This document shows positions 1 to 9,758 of a stretch of 64,000 bases of DNA, piece after piece. The stretch is from the NCBI RefSeq assembly GCF_003335105.1, contig NZ_QFWQ01000002.1, positions 124,001 to 188,000 of the forward strand, written 5' to 3'. Within the stretch, counting starts at the first letter, position 1, and the number at the start of each line of letters is the position of its first letter. This DNA is from Rhodanobacter denitrificans. Lineage in GTDB: Bacteria > Pseudomonadota > Gammaproteobacteria > Xanthomonadales > Rhodanobacteraceae. The position numbers and the translations under genes are program-made. The notes beneath the pieces are model-generated. The model saw only the letters and a list, made by a program, of their open reading frames with translations. It was not told the origin of the DNA and did no database searches.

Positions 1-1311
<1,311 letters not shown>

Positions 1312-1324
1312 ACGGAGCGAAGGC

Positions 1325-1885
1325 ATGCTGCCGCTGCAAATCCATCTCACCCTACCGCCGTGGATCGGCGACGTCGCCGACACCAACCGGCGCTACCACA
1401 GCGACGAGGAGCGCGTAGGGCTGGCGATCGAGCTGTCGCGGCACAACGTGGATCGCGGCGGTGGCGGCCCATTCGGCGCCGCTGTGTTCAACAATCACAG
1501 TGGCCGGCTGGTCGCCGTCGGCGTCAACCGCGTGCTGCCGCAGAGCTGCTCGGTCGCGCATGCCGAGATGATGGTGATCATGATTGCGCAGCAGCGCCTG
1601 AGCCGGCACCGGCTGAACGAGGATGGCGGCCATTACGTGCTTGCCACCAGCGCGCAGCCGTGTTGCCAGTGCTATGGCGCCACCGTGTGGGCGGGTATCG
1701 ACGAGCTACTGATCGGCGCGCGGGCGGAAGACGTCGAGGAGCTCACCGAGTTCGACGAAGGTCCGCTGCCGGCCGACTGGGTCGGCGAACTGCAGCGCCG
1801 CAACATTGAGGTCCGCCGCGACATCCTGCGCGAGCAGGCGTGCAGCGTGCTGGCCGCCTACGGCACCACCGGCACACCGTATTGA
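1325..1885 (+). CDS. Zinc-dependent nucleoside/guanine deaminase-like protein
   Basis: A 186-residue member of the cytidine/deoxycytidylate deaminase superfamily, probably acting on a free base, nucleoside or modified base in the cytoplasm. The zinc site is complete: HAE with His79 and the proton-shuttling Glu81, then PCCQC with Cys113 and Cys116. It resembles guanine deaminase and TadA-like proteins more than classical cytidine deaminase, but it is longer than TadA and the sequence does not settle the substrate. It follows glnS closely, and its stop codon overlaps the likely TTG start of the next gene, which suggests co-transcription and translational coupling. Confidence 0.8.
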   Translation: MLPLQIHLTLPPWIGDVADTNRRYHSDEERVGLAIELSRHNVDRGGGGPFGAAVFNNHSGRLVAVGVNRVLPQSCSVAHAEMMVIMIAQQRLSRHRLNEDGGHYVLATSAQPCCQCYGATVWAGIDELLIGARAEDVEELTEFDEGPLPADWVGELQRRNIEVRRDILREQACSVLAAYGTTGTPY

Positions 1886-2598
1886 GCCGCTGGCGCGCCG
1901 CGCTGCCGCTGATCCTGCTGGTGCTGGCCGGCATCGTGCTGTTCGCCTCCGGTTCGCTCGACAAGCTCAGCCCGCACCAGCTGGTGACGCACCAGGCCGA
2001 ACTGCACGCGCAGATCGCCAGCCACCCGTGGCTGACCCGGCTGGCCTTCATCGGCTTGCTGACGCTGACCGTGGCCACCGGGATCCCCGGCACCATCGTG
2101 GTGATCCTGGCCGGCGGCTTCGCCTTCGGCGTGGTCGACGCCACCGTGTGTTCCTCGTTCGGCCTGACCCTGGGCTCGCTGGTGCTGTACCTGGCCAGCC
2201 GTTACGCCTTCGGCGCCGGCAGTCGCCGCCCGCCGACCATCGCGGCGAAACTGCACCATGGCTTCGAACGCCACCCGGTGAGCTACACCCTGTTCCTGCG
2301 CTTCGTGCCGGTGGCGCCGTTCGGCCTGGTCACCGTCTGCCTGGCCTGGCTGCGCTGCCCGCTGTGGCTGTTCCTCGGCGCCAGCTGGCTCGGCGGCACC
2401 GTCTCGCTGATCTTCGAAACCTCGATCGGCGCCGGCCTCGGCGACGCCATGAGCCACGCCAGCAGCTTTGGCCCGGACCTGTTCCTGCGCCGCGAGATAC
2501 TGCTGCCGCTGGGCGCGATCGCCCTGCTTGCGCTGCTGCCGCTATTGATCGAGCGCCTCACCCGGCGCCATCGACGGGGAACCCGGCGCATCGACTGA
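1882..2598 (+). CDS. TVP38/TMEM64 family (DedA-like) inner membrane protein
   Basis: A polytopic membrane protein of about 238 residues with the VTT/SNARE-associated domain. It has an N-terminal membrane anchor (WRAALPLILLVLAGIVL), then a segment with the family-type GIPGTIVVILAGG reentrant loop, FLRFVPVAPFGLV in the second half, and a final hydrophobic helix before a basic tail (RLTRRHRRGTRR). Family members are implicated in membrane homeostasis or lipid scrambling; the role here is not defined. I chose the TTG at 1882 because its TTGA overlap with the deaminase stop gives coupling and the protein then begins at the anchor. A GTG at 1840 in the same frame is the alternative and would add 14 residues. 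Confidence 0.78.
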   Translation: MSRWRAALPLILLVLAGIVLFASGSLDKLSPHQLVTHQAELHAQIASHPWLTRLAFIGLLTLTVATGIPGTIVVILAGGFAFGVVDATVCSSFGLTLGSLVLYLASRYAFGAGSRRPPTIAAKLHHGFERHPVSYTLFLRFVPVAPFGLVTVCLAWLRCPLWLFLGASWLGGTVSLIFETSIGAGLGDAMSHASSFGPDLFLRREILLPLGAIALLALLPLLIERLTRRHRRGTRRID

Positions 2599-2932
2599 AT
2601 GCCGTGCCACCTCCGGGCGACCGCCATGCCATGCGCACCCGGACGCCTCGACACTCCTGCGGGCGCTGAAATTTACGTGCGACTAGCAACCGGCGCAAAC
2701 CGCGGCGCTATCCCGAGCGCTGCCGCCGGGGCGTCGCCAGACCACCTCCCGGGGCAACTCGAAAGTTCGTGCGCAAAGGCCTCCAACCCCGTCAAATATC
2801 GCCGGATCGTCAAATTGACATTGCCGGGGGAACAACCCATATTCCCGTCAGGGCATGGCGTTAGCCCGTGATGCAGCACACGGACAGGCTTGTCGGTCAA
2901 CCCACACAATGCCGGCAACCCTAGGGGGGAAT
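2599..2932. other. Intergenic region before the pilin operon
   Basis: 334 bases without a convincing gene. A short plus-strand frame (2599-2871) has no recognisable protein and an atypical composition. The only clear element is the promoter at 2815-2843. A purine-rich ribosome binding site (AGGGGGGA, 2923-2930) sits just before the pilE start codon. Confidence 0.6.
2815..2843 (+). promoter_or_regulatory. Predicted sigma-70 promoter of the minor pilin operon
   Basis: A perfect -35 hexamer TTGACA (2815-2820), a 17-base spacer and a -10-like CATATT (2838-2843). Transcription would start near 2850, leaving a leader of about 80 bases before the pilE ATG at 2933. I saw no convincing sigma-54 -24/-12 pair here. 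The call rests on sequence only. Confidence 0.5.
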
Positions 2933-3424
2933 ATGCCAGGTTCGATCCACACCGATCGACGGTTCACGCCACCGCCGCGCACGTACTTGCGCCGGGCGCA
3001 ACCCGTCTCTCTCTCGCACGGCTTCACCCTGATCGAGCTGATGATCACGGTGGCGGTGATTGCCATCCTTGCCGCCATCGCGGTGCCCAGCTATTTCCAA
3101 TACACCCTGCGCTCCAACCGCTCGGCGGCCGAGAGCGTCATGCAGGAAATCGCCGGCGCACAGGAGCGCTACATGGTCGATTCCCGACAGTTCGCCGGCA
3201 ACCTGAGTACGCTCGGCTACACCGTGCCGAACACGGTATCGCCCAACTACAACGTCGTGATGGTGGCCACCGCGAGTTCCGCCTCGGGCGGCACGCCGCC
3301 GAGCTACACCGTCACCGCCACGCCGCAAGGTACCCAGGTCCGCGACACGGCCTGCGCCACGCTCACCCTCAACGGCGACGGCAGCAAGCTTGCCAGCGGC
3401 GGTGCCGCGAACTGCTGGAAATGA
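2933..3424 (+). CDS. pilE: Type IV minor pilin PilE
   Basis: A 163-residue type IV prepilin. A long basic leader precedes the prepilin peptidase site G/FTLIELMITVAVIAILAAIA, with the conserved Glu at mature position 5 and the hydrophobic N-terminal helix. The C-terminal half carries the PilE pattern of two cysteines closing the D-region: CATLTLNGDGS near the end and a terminal CWK. It is probably a minor pilin that primes pilus assembly at the inner membrane together with FimT/PilV/PilW/PilX. The ATG at 2933 is preferred over an upstream in-frame ATG at 2855 because a purine-rich site directly precedes it, although the leader is still long for a prepilin. First gene of the pilin operon. Confidence 0.88.
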   Translation: MPGSIHTDRRFTPPPRTYLRRAQPVSLSHGFTLIELMITVAVIAILAAIAVPSYFQYTLRSNRSAAESVMQEIAGAQERYMVDSRQFAGNLSTLGYTVPNTVSPNYNVVMVATASSASGGTPPSYTVTATPQGTQVRDTACATLTLNGDGSKLASGGAANCWK

Positions 3425-3427
3425 GCC

Positions 3428-3901
3428 ATGCGCACATCGCGTAGCCGCGGCTTCACGCTGGTCGAGATGCTGGTCACCCTGGCCATCTTCGCCGTGCTGC
3501 TGATGATCGCCATTCCCTCGATGCGGCCGTTCCTGCAGTCGCAGAGCGTCAAGAACGCCTCGATGGATATCGTCTCCTCGGTGGCGCTGGCGCGCAGCGA
3601 GGCGATCAAGCGCAACGCCACGGTCGACGTGACGGCCACCAGCGCGACCGACTGGAGCCGGGGCTGGGTAGTCAGCCAGAACACCCCGGCCGCGACCATC
3701 CGCAAGCAGCCCGCCCTCGGCAATATCGTGATCACGCCCTCCGGCGGAAGCTTCAGCTTCGACGGCAACGGCCGGATGACCACCACGGGGGCTACGTTCG
3801 CGATCGCGCCGATCAACAAGACCGGCTCGCAGCCGCTCTGCCTCAACGTCACCGTGGGCGCCACCGGCCGCGTCGAGTCCACCAAGGTCACCTGCCCATG
3901 A
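3428..3901 (+). CDS. fimT: GspH/FimT family pseudopilin
   Basis: A 157-residue minor pseudopilin. It has a short basic leader (MRTSRSRG) and the class III cleavage motif G/FTLVEMLVTLAIFAVLLMIA with Glu5, followed by a GspH-type globular domain with residues such as SVALARSEAIKRN and FDGNGRMTTTG. FimT/FimU-type pilins form part of the priming and tip complex of type IV pili, and some FimT proteins bind DNA during natural transformation; whether this one does cannot be told from sequence. It begins 3 bases after pilE and overlaps pilV by an ATGA junction. Confidence 0.85.
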   Translation: MRTSRSRGFTLVEMLVTLAIFAVLLMIAIPSMRPFLQSQSVKNASMDIVSSVALARSEAIKRNATVDVTATSATDWSRGWVVSQNTPAATIRKQPALGNIVITPSGGSFSFDGNGRMTTTGATFAIAPINKTGSQPLCLNVTVGATGRVESTKVTCP

Positions 3902-4458
3902 AGAACCAGACCGGCATGATGTTGATCGAGGCGCTGGTGTCGCTGGTCATCGCGGCCATCGCCCTGCTCGGCACCGTCACCCTGATGGCGAAATCCACGC
4001 GCAGCGAGATGGAGTCGTACCAGCGGGTGCAGGCATTGACCCTGGTGCAGGACATGGCCTCGCGCATCAATGCCAACCGCCAGGTGGCCTCGTGCTATTC
4101 GAACGGCGCCAGTGGACTCAATACGGCCACCCCACCCCTGCCCGTCTGCGCCCTGGGTACGGCCGTCCAGTCCGCCACCGCCAACGCCGACCTCGCGGCG
4201 TGGCAAAGCGCGCTGCTCGGTTCCCGCGAGGTTTCCGGCAGCTCCAAGGTCGGCGCCATGATCGGCGCCGTGGGCTGCATCGACCAGGTTGTCCCCTTCG
4301 ACCCCAACTACCCGGTCTATCGCGTCAGCGTCGCCTGGCAGGGCCTGATGGCTACCGCCAAGCCGAAGCTGACATGCGGGAAGACACCGATCGGCGACAA
4401 CAACCTTCGACGCGTGATCAGCGTCCAGATCCAGATCGCCAACCTCACGACGACATGA
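3898..4458 (+). CDS. pilV: Type IV pilus modification protein PilV
   Basis: A 186-residue minor pilin. A very short leader (MKNQTG) precedes the cleavage region G/MMLIEALVSLVIAAIALLG, which keeps Glu5. The middle has the PilV-like segment around VQDMASRINANRQ, and the C-terminal domain carries paired cysteines (VGCIDQ, KLTCGKT). It works with PilW, PilX and PilY1 in the pilus tip and assembly-priming complex. The start overlaps the fimT stop (ATGA) and the stop overlaps the pilW start (ATGATGA), so translation is probably coupled along the operon. Confidence 0.85.
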   Translation: MKNQTGMMLIEALVSLVIAAIALLGTVTLMAKSTRSEMESYQRVQALTLVQDMASRINANRQVASCYSNGASGLNTATPPLPVCALGTAVQSATANADLAAWQSALLGSREVSGSSKVGAMIGAVGCIDQVVPFDPNYPVYRVSVAWQGLMATAKPKLTCGKTPIGDNNLRRVISVQIQIANLTTT

Positions 4459-5567
4459 TGACTCCTCGCGCCCACGGCCAGCCCATGTCGCATGCCCGCC
4501 AGCAGGCAGGCATGTCCCTGATCGAGCTGATGATCGCCGTCGCCATTGGCCTGGCGCTGCTGGCCGGCCTCAGCTCGCTGTACGTCTCCACCAGCAAGGC
4601 GCGCACGGAGTTCAACAAGACCTCCGAGCAGGTCGAGAACGGCCGCTTCGCCCTGCAGTCCATCACGCGCGACATCGAGATGGCCGGCTTCTACGGGCGC
4701 ACCAGCCCAACGCTGGCCACCTCTGGCTATGCCCTGTCAGATCCCTGCGCCGCGGCGCCCGCCTCGATGGGGTTCAGCACGACTCCGACGCTCACCGTTC
4801 CGCTCCCGGTCTACGGGCCAGCGCTGGCCGCCACCGTTCCTTCGTGCCTGGCGACCACCCTTCCGAACATGCGGGCGGGCGCCGAAGTCCTCACCGTGAG
4901 CTATGCCTCGGGCAGCGTCACCGCTACGCCCAGCGGCACCGAGTACTACCTGCAGCGTTCCGGTTGCGAGACCGACAGCGTGTCGTTGGTCTACAGCAAC
5001 ACCGCCAGTGCCTTCACGCTGCACAACAAGGCAGCCGTTGCCGGGGGCACCTGCAGCACCAGCACCTCCGCCGAACTGCGCAAGTACGTCGAGCGCAGCT
5101 ACTACGTGGCCACCTGCGACGTATGCAGCGGCACTGGCGCCGATACCACGCCGACGCTGAAGATGGCCGAGTTCGTGAACGGCGCGATCCAGGTCTCCTC
5201 GCTGGTCACCGGCATCGAGGACGTGCACTACAGCTACGGTATCGATGTCGACAACAACGGCTCGCCGGACTGCTACGTCGACAACCCGTCCGACACCAGC
5301 GCCGTACCACCGGCCTGCGCCACCGCGGTGGCAGCCGCCTCCTACGCATGGACCGCGTCGGCCACTGCCAACTGGGCCAATGTCACCGCCGTCCGCGTCA
5401 ACCTGCTTTCGCGCAACCTCGACAACACCGCCAGCTGGACGGACACCCGCACCTACGACTTGGGTCGCGCCGCGGTGAACGGACCCTACGGCGACCACTA
5501 CAAGCGGCACGTCTACGGCACCGTGGCACGTGTCTGGAACACCGGCGGCGTGCGGGAGAACCAGTAA
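4455..5567 (+). CDS. pilW: Minor pilin PilW
   Basis: A 370-residue minor pilin, the length usual for PilW. The prepilin signal is near residues 18-30 (QAG/MSLIELMIAVAIGLALLAGL, Glu5 kept), followed by the family segment EQVENGRFALQSITRDIEMAGFYG. The rest is a large, Cys-containing C-domain. The ATG at 4455 overlaps the pilV stop; ATGs at 4458 and 4485 are alternatives. PilW links the minor pilins to PilX and PilY1 at the pilus tip. The stop codon shares a base with the pilX start (TAATG). Confidence 0.87.
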   Translation: MMTPRAHGQPMSHARQQAGMSLIELMIAVAIGLALLAGLSSLYVSTSKARTEFNKTSEQVENGRFALQSITRDIEMAGFYGRTSPTLATSGYALSDPCAAAPASMGFSTTPTLTVPLPVYGPALAATVPSCLATTLPNMRAGAEVLTVSYASGSVTATPSGTEYYLQRSGCETDSVSLVYSNTASAFTLHNKAAVAGGTCSTSTSAELRKYVERSYYVATCDVCSGTGADTTPTLKMAEFVNGAIQVSSLVTGIEDVHYSYGIDVDNNGSPDCYVDNPSDTSAVPPACATAVAAASYAWTASATANWANVTAVRVNLLSRNLDNTASWTDTRTYDLGRAAVNGPYGDHYKRHVYGTVARVWNTGGVRENQ

Positions 5568-6124
5568 TGAAGACCTCGCCGTCCCGCGCCTCGCAGCGTG
5601 GCTTCACCCTGGTGATGACGCTGATCTTCCTGGTCATCTTCATGCTCTTCGCCATTTCCATGGTCAGCTCGAGCATGATCAACACCAAGGTCGCCGCCAA
5701 CCAGCAGTACCGGCTGGAAGCCGGCACCGTGGCGCAACAGGGCATCGAGCAGGTGATGAGCCAGCCGTTCATCCGCGTGCCGATCACCGCCATCACCCCC
5801 GTGGCGGTCGACGTCAACGGCGACGGCATCACGGATTTCACTGCCCAGGTCGCGCCTCCCGCCTGCCTCGACAGCAAGGTGATTCCCAATGCATCGCTGC
5901 CGCTGGGCGACGTCTGCAAGGTGCCCAACAATCCCAACGGCAACCTGATCCTGCCCGGTCCGTCTTCCTCGGTAGCCCCGCCCCCGACGGCACCCTCGAT
6001 GTGCTCCGCAACGGATTGGGACATCCAGTCCAGCGTCGCCGATCCGAACAACACCGCCGTCGCGGTCACCGTGCACCAGGGCGCCTCCGTCCAGGTTCCG
6101 ATCGGCACGCCCTGCCCCTATTAA
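5567..6124 (+). CDS. pilX: Pilus assembly protein PilX
   Basis: A 185-residue minor pilin. The leader ends in SQRG and is followed by FTLVMTLIFLVIFMLFAISMV. Position 5 of the mature protein is methionine rather than glutamate, as in PilX/GspK-type tip pilins that need no register partner above them. The residues VSSSMINTKVAANQQYRLEAGTVAQQG match the PilX N-terminal domain. It couples PilY1 to the minor pilin complex. The start overlaps the pilW stop by one base. pilY1 begins 30 bases downstream after a CGGAG-like ribosome binding site. Confidence 0.84.
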   Translation: MKTSPSRASQRGFTLVMTLIFLVIFMLFAISMVSSSMINTKVAANQQYRLEAGTVAQQGIEQVMSQPFIRVPITAITPVAVDVNGDGITDFTAQVAPPACLDSKVIPNASLPLGDVCKVPNNPNGNLILPGPSSSVAPPPTAPSMCSATDWDIQSSVADPNNTAVAVTVHQGASVQVPIGTPCPY

Positions 6125-6154
6125 CCTCGCATCCGTCCCCGCGGAGTAGCCGCC

Positions 6155-9100
6155 ATGTCACACGCACGCTCTAACCTGAACCGCCGGTTGCGCATCTTCG
6201 CCCTGATCGCCGCGGCGCTGACGCTGCCAAGCCTGGCCAGCGGCGAGGACATCGACCTGTACACCGGCAACGCGATCAATGGCGGGCAGCCGAACGTGCT
6301 GCTGATCATGGACAACGCGGCGAACGGCAACTCGGCCACCACGATAGCCCCCGGCAGCAACTGCCCCTCCTGGATTGCCTCCAATCCCAAGGCACATGAC
6401 TTCGAAGCGTGCGCGCTCTACAACATGATCGGTTCCATCGGGGCACCTACCAGCGCGCTGAACGGCCAGGTCAACATGGGCCTGATGATGTTCAACGGGG
6501 CCAATGGCGGGTTGTTCTTCTACCCGAATCCCGTGCCGACCCCGCCCGGTCCCCTGCCTTTGCTGGACACTCCGCACGCCACCACCTTCCAGAGCGTGAT
6601 CGCTGGCACGCCCGGCGGCGGAACCGGCCCGGGCACGGCGGCCGTCAGCACCAACTCGAACAATCTCGATGAATCGATGGAGGAGGCCTGGGCTTTCTTC
6701 ACCGGTACCACCGGCCTGTCCGGAACCAAGTACACCACGCCGATCAGCAGCACCTGTCAGAAGAACTTCATCATCTACCTGGCCAATGTGAGCGGCAGCA
6801 ACGCGCCCAAGACGGCCAACAGCGTCACGCTGGCGCAATCGACCCTGGCCACGGCCATGGGCGTCCCCGCCAGCACCAAGCCCATGTCGCCGCCGATGAT
6901 CCTGCTGAATCCCGCCGGCGACCAGCAGAACTGGGGCGACGAATGGGCGAAGTTCATGTACAACTCCGACCTGTCCGGCATCCCCGCCTCGGTCGAGCAC
7001 AATTCGCAGAACATCATCACCTACACCGTCGCCGTTTCGAATGGTTGCGAGGCCACGCAGCAGAAATGCGTTGACCACATCAACCTGATCAAGAGCATGG
7101 CCGCGAACGGCGGCGGCAAGTACTTCTACGTCAGGTCAGGCGACGTGAGCGGCCTGATCGCGGCGCTGAACGCAATCCTGACCGAAGTGCAGGCGACCAA
7201 CAGCGTGTTCGCCTCGGTGAGCCTGCCGGTCAGCGTGAACGCCCAGGGCACCTCGCTCAACCAGGTCTACGTCGGCATGTTCCGCCCGGATGCCACCGCC
7301 GCGCCGCGCTGGGCAGGCAACCTCAAGCAGTACCAGCTCGGCTTCGACAGCAACAACAACGTGGTGCTGGACGATTCGCTGGGCAACCCCGCGATCAGCA
7401 ACGCCGGTACCGGCTTCATTTCGCCCACCGCGCTCAGCTTCTGGACGGCCGACCAGCAGACCTACACCGGAACCGGTGTCGGGACGCGCAACGGCCCGTT
7501 CACCGTCACCGCCGGCGGCTACACCAGCACCATCGTCCCCAGCTGGCCCGCCAGCGGTTTCTGGGTCAACCACCCGACCGGCGCCGGCGGCGCCTTCGAT
7601 GCTCCCGACGGCCAGATTGTCGACAAGGGCGGCGTCGCCGAAATGGCACGCGCAGACTACCTCACCGACCAGTCGACGCGGGTGATCTACACCTGCACCA
7701 GCGTGGGCGGCTGCCCCAGCGCCGCCTCCGGCACAGCGTTGCCCACGTTCGATGCCACCACCCTGGGCGGCAATACCCTGTTTGGCACCACTTCGACCAC
7801 GACCCCCACCACCACCAACCTGATCAACTGGGTCCGCGGCACGGACAACAATACCGGCACCGGCGCCGAGAGTCCGGCCGGACCGGGCAGCCCAGTCACC
7901 GTGCGTCCCTCCCTTCACGGCGACGTGCTGCATTCGCGGCCGGCGGTCGTCAACTACGGCGGTTCCATCGGCATCGTGGCGTTCTACGGCTCCAACGACG
8001 GCTTCTTCCGTGCCGTCAACGGCAACAAGGATGCGACCGCCCCGGGCGTCATCACGATGGCCAGCGGGCGCCTGGTGCGCCCCGGCGGCGAACTGTGGTC
8101 GTTCGTCGCCCCTGATTTCTTCAGCAGGTTCCAACGCCTGTACAACAACAGCCCGTTGCTGACACTCGGCTCCGCCAGCGGTAGTGGCAAGCCCTACTTC
8201 TTCGACGGCACCACCACGGTCTACCAGGACCTGCGCAACGCCGCGAGTCCGAAGACCTACATCTACGTCACGGCACGCCGTGGCGGCCGGCTGATCTACG
8301 CGTTCGACGTGAGCGACCCGACCAAGCCGCCGACATTCCTGTGGAGCAAGACCAACGCCGACATCCCCGAACTCGGCCAGACCTGGTCGCAGCCCAAGCT
8401 GGCCCTGGTCAAGGGCCACACCGATCTCAGCGGCAATCCCATCCCGGTGGTCGTCATGGGCGGCGGCTATGACCCCGCCGAGGATACGGATCCGGTGGCC
8501 GCCGCCGACACCATGGGCCGCGCGATCGTGGTGCTGGATGCCTTCGATGGCAGCAAGGTGTGGAGCGCCTGCCCGTCCGGCTGCACGGCTGCGGTACCCG
8601 GCATGACCTATGCGATCCCGTCCGACATCACCCTGCTTGATCGCAACGGCGACGGCTATACCGACCGCCTCTACACCGGCGATCTGGGCGGCAACATCTG
8701 GCGCGTCGATGTCGACGACACCTCTCCCGCCAACTGGAAGGTAACCAAGCTTGCCAGCCTGAGCACCACCGGCACCGGCACCGGCAGCGCCTGCGCGACC
8801 AACCCTATTGGCGCCCGCAAGTTCTTCTACCCACCCGATGTCACGCCGACCACCAGCTTCGACGCAGTGGTGGCGGCCAGCGGCGACCGCGAGCATCCCC
8901 TGGCGTCGAACGCATCCTCCTGCGTGGTCAATCGCTTCTACATGCTGAAGGACACCAACACCGGCACCAGCGTGGCCAGCGGCTGGACCACGATCACCCA
9001 ATCCATGCTCACCGACGAAACCGGTGCCGCCTCCGGAGCAACCGCGCCCTACTCCTCCACCAGCACCACGTCGGGGTTCTATGTCACCCTGACCCACTCG

Positions 9101-9490
9101 GGCGAGAAGGCGGTAAACGCGCCGCTGACCGTGGCCGGCTACACGTACTTCGGCACCAACACCCCGGCCGATCCGAAGCTGAATCCCAGCATGTGCTACC
9201 CGAACCTGGGCATCGCGCGCGGTTACGCGATCAACTTCCTGACCGGCGCGGGCCAGAACAGCAACGGCTACATCGTCTTCGACGGTGGCGGCCTGCCGCC
9301 CTCGCCGGTATTCGGCCTGGTCGAAGTCACCCCCGGCAGCGGCGTATATACCCCGGTCCTGATCGGCGGCGGCAACCAGACCGGAACGGGTGGCGGCAAC
9401 AACACCTCGGCGCTGGGTGCCCAGAAGGTCACTCCGCCCAACACCGGCAAGCGCAAGCGCACCTACTGGTTCACCGAAGGCCTGAAGTAA
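6155..9490 (+). CDS. pilY1: Type IV pilus tip adhesin/assembly factor PilY1
   Basis: A 1111-residue exported protein with a signal peptide (FALIAAALTLPSLASG). The N-terminal part has a von Willebrand A-like fold beginning at NVLLIMDNAANGNS. The usual MIDAS D-x-S-x-S is replaced by DNAAN, so metal binding there is doubtful. The C-terminal half is the Neisseria PilC-type beta-propeller (ASGRLVRPGGELWSF, YIYVTARRGGRLIYAFD, VVVMGGGYDPAEDTD), with a calcium loop DRNGDGYTD at residues 829-837. PilY1 proteins sit at the pilus tip, oppose retraction and act in adhesion and surface sensing. Last gene of the operon, followed by a strong terminator. Confidence 0.93.
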   Translation: MSHARSNLNRRLRIFALIAAALTLPSLASGEDIDLYTGNAINGGQPNVLLIMDNAANGNSATTIAPGSNCPSWIASNPKAHDFEACALYNMIGSIGAPTSALNGQVNMGLMMFNGANGGLFFYPNPVPTPPGPLPLLDTPHATTFQSVIAGTPGGGTGPGTAAVSTNSNNLDESMEEAWAFFTGTTGLSGTKYTTPISSTCQKNFIIYLANVSGSNAPKTANSVTLAQSTLATAMGVPASTKPMSPPMILLNPAGDQQNWGDEWAKFMYNSDLSGIPASVEHNSQNIITYTVAVSNGCEATQQKCVDHINLIKSMAANGGGKYFYVRSGDVSGLIAALNAILTEVQATNSVFASVSLPVSVNAQGTSLNQVYVGMFRPDATAAPRWAGNLKQYQLGFDSNNNVVLDDSLGNPAISNAGTGFISPTALSFWTADQQTYTGTGVGTRNGPFTVTAGGYTSTIVPSWPASGFWVNHPTGAGGAFDAPDGQIVDKGGVAEMARADYLTDQSTRVIYTCTSVGGCPSAASGTALPTFDATTLGGNTLFGTTSTTTPTTTNLINWVRGTDNNTGTGAESPAGPGSPVTVRPSLHGDVLHSRPAVVNYGGSIGIVAFYGSNDGFFRAVNGNKDATAPGVITMASGRLVRPGGELWSFVAPDFFSRFQRLYNNSPLLTLGSASGSGKPYFFDGTTTVYQDLRNAASPKTYIYVTARRGGRLIYAFDVSDPTKPPTFLWSKTNADIPELGQTWSQPKLALVKGHTDLSGNPIPVVVMGGGYDPAEDTDPVAAADTMGRAIVVLDAFDGSKVWSACPSGCTAAVPGMTYAIPSDITLLDRNGDGYTDRLYTGDLGGNIWRVDVDDTSPANWKVTKLASLSTTGTGTGSACATNPIGARKFFYPPDVTPTTSFDAVVAASGDREHPLASNASSCVVNRFYMLKDTNTGTSVASGWTTITQSMLTDETGAASGATAPYSSTSTTSGFYVTLTHSGEKAVNAPLTVAGYTYFGTNTPADPKLNPSMCYPNLGIARGYAINFLTGAGQNSNGYIVFDGGGLPPSPVFGLVEVTPGSGVYTPVLIGGGNQTGTGGGNNTSALGAQKVTPPNTGKRKRTYWFTEGLK

Positions 9491-9515
9491 TCGTTCGGCA
9501 AGGCAAGGCTCCCTG

Positions 9516-9548
9516 CGGCTGCCGGCAATCCCGGCAGCCGTTTTTTTT
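9516..9548 (+). terminator. Rho-independent terminator of the pilin operon
   Basis: A perfect 10-bp stem (CGGCTGCCGG, 9516-9525, with CCGGCAGCCG, 9531-9540), a 5-base loop and eight T residues (9541-9548), 25 bases after the pilY1 stop. Confidence 0.93.
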
Positions 9549-9581
9549 GGATGCTCCTCGCCAGATATGCCGCGAAGGACC

Positions 9582-9605
9582 AAAAAAAAGCGCCCAGGGG
9601 GCGCT
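9582..9605 (-). terminator. Rho-independent terminator of tRNA-Lys
   Basis: Read on the minus strand, a 7-bp stem (AGCGCCC with GGGCGCT) and a 3-base loop are followed by eight T residues (plus-strand A-run 9582-9589). It lies directly downstream of the tRNA and faces the pilY1 terminator. Confidence 0.88.
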
Positions 9606-9612
9606 CCGAAAC

Positions 9613-9688
9613 TGGTGGGTCGTCCGGGACTCGAACCCGGGACCAATAGATTAAAAGTCTACTGCTCTACCAACTGAGCTAACGACCC
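9613..9688 (-). tRNA. tRNA-Lys(UUU)
   Basis: 76 bases on the minus strand including an encoded 3' CCA. The acceptor stem GGGTCGT pairs with ACGACCC. The D-arm (AGCTCAGTTGGTAGAGC), the anticodon loop CTTTTAA (anticodon TTT) and the T-arm with GGTTCGAGTCC are all standard. Confidence 0.97.
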
Positions 9689-9712
9689 GTCATTGCAAAA
9701 CTCAAGCGGACA

Positions 9713-9741
9713 ATTTTACGGGCTGGGCAGCAGCGGCACAA
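9713..9741 (-). promoter_or_regulatory. Predicted promoter of tRNA-Lys
   Basis: On the minus strand, a -35-like TTGTGC (9741-9736), a 17-base spacer and a -10-like TAAAAT (9718-9713). This places the transcription start about 18 bases before the tRNA 5' end, so the tRNA need not depend on readthrough from queC. Confidence 0.5.
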
Positions 9742-9758
9742 GCAAGCGTGCCGGCCCT

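Noticed and set aside
2599-2871. 90-codon plus-strand frame before the pilin operon
   Set aside because: No ribosome binding site, no domain, and the predicted pilin promoter lies inside it.
7136-9646. Long minus-strand open frame (836 codons) opposite pilY1
   Set aside because: Antisense shadow; it also runs through both terminators and into the tRNA region.
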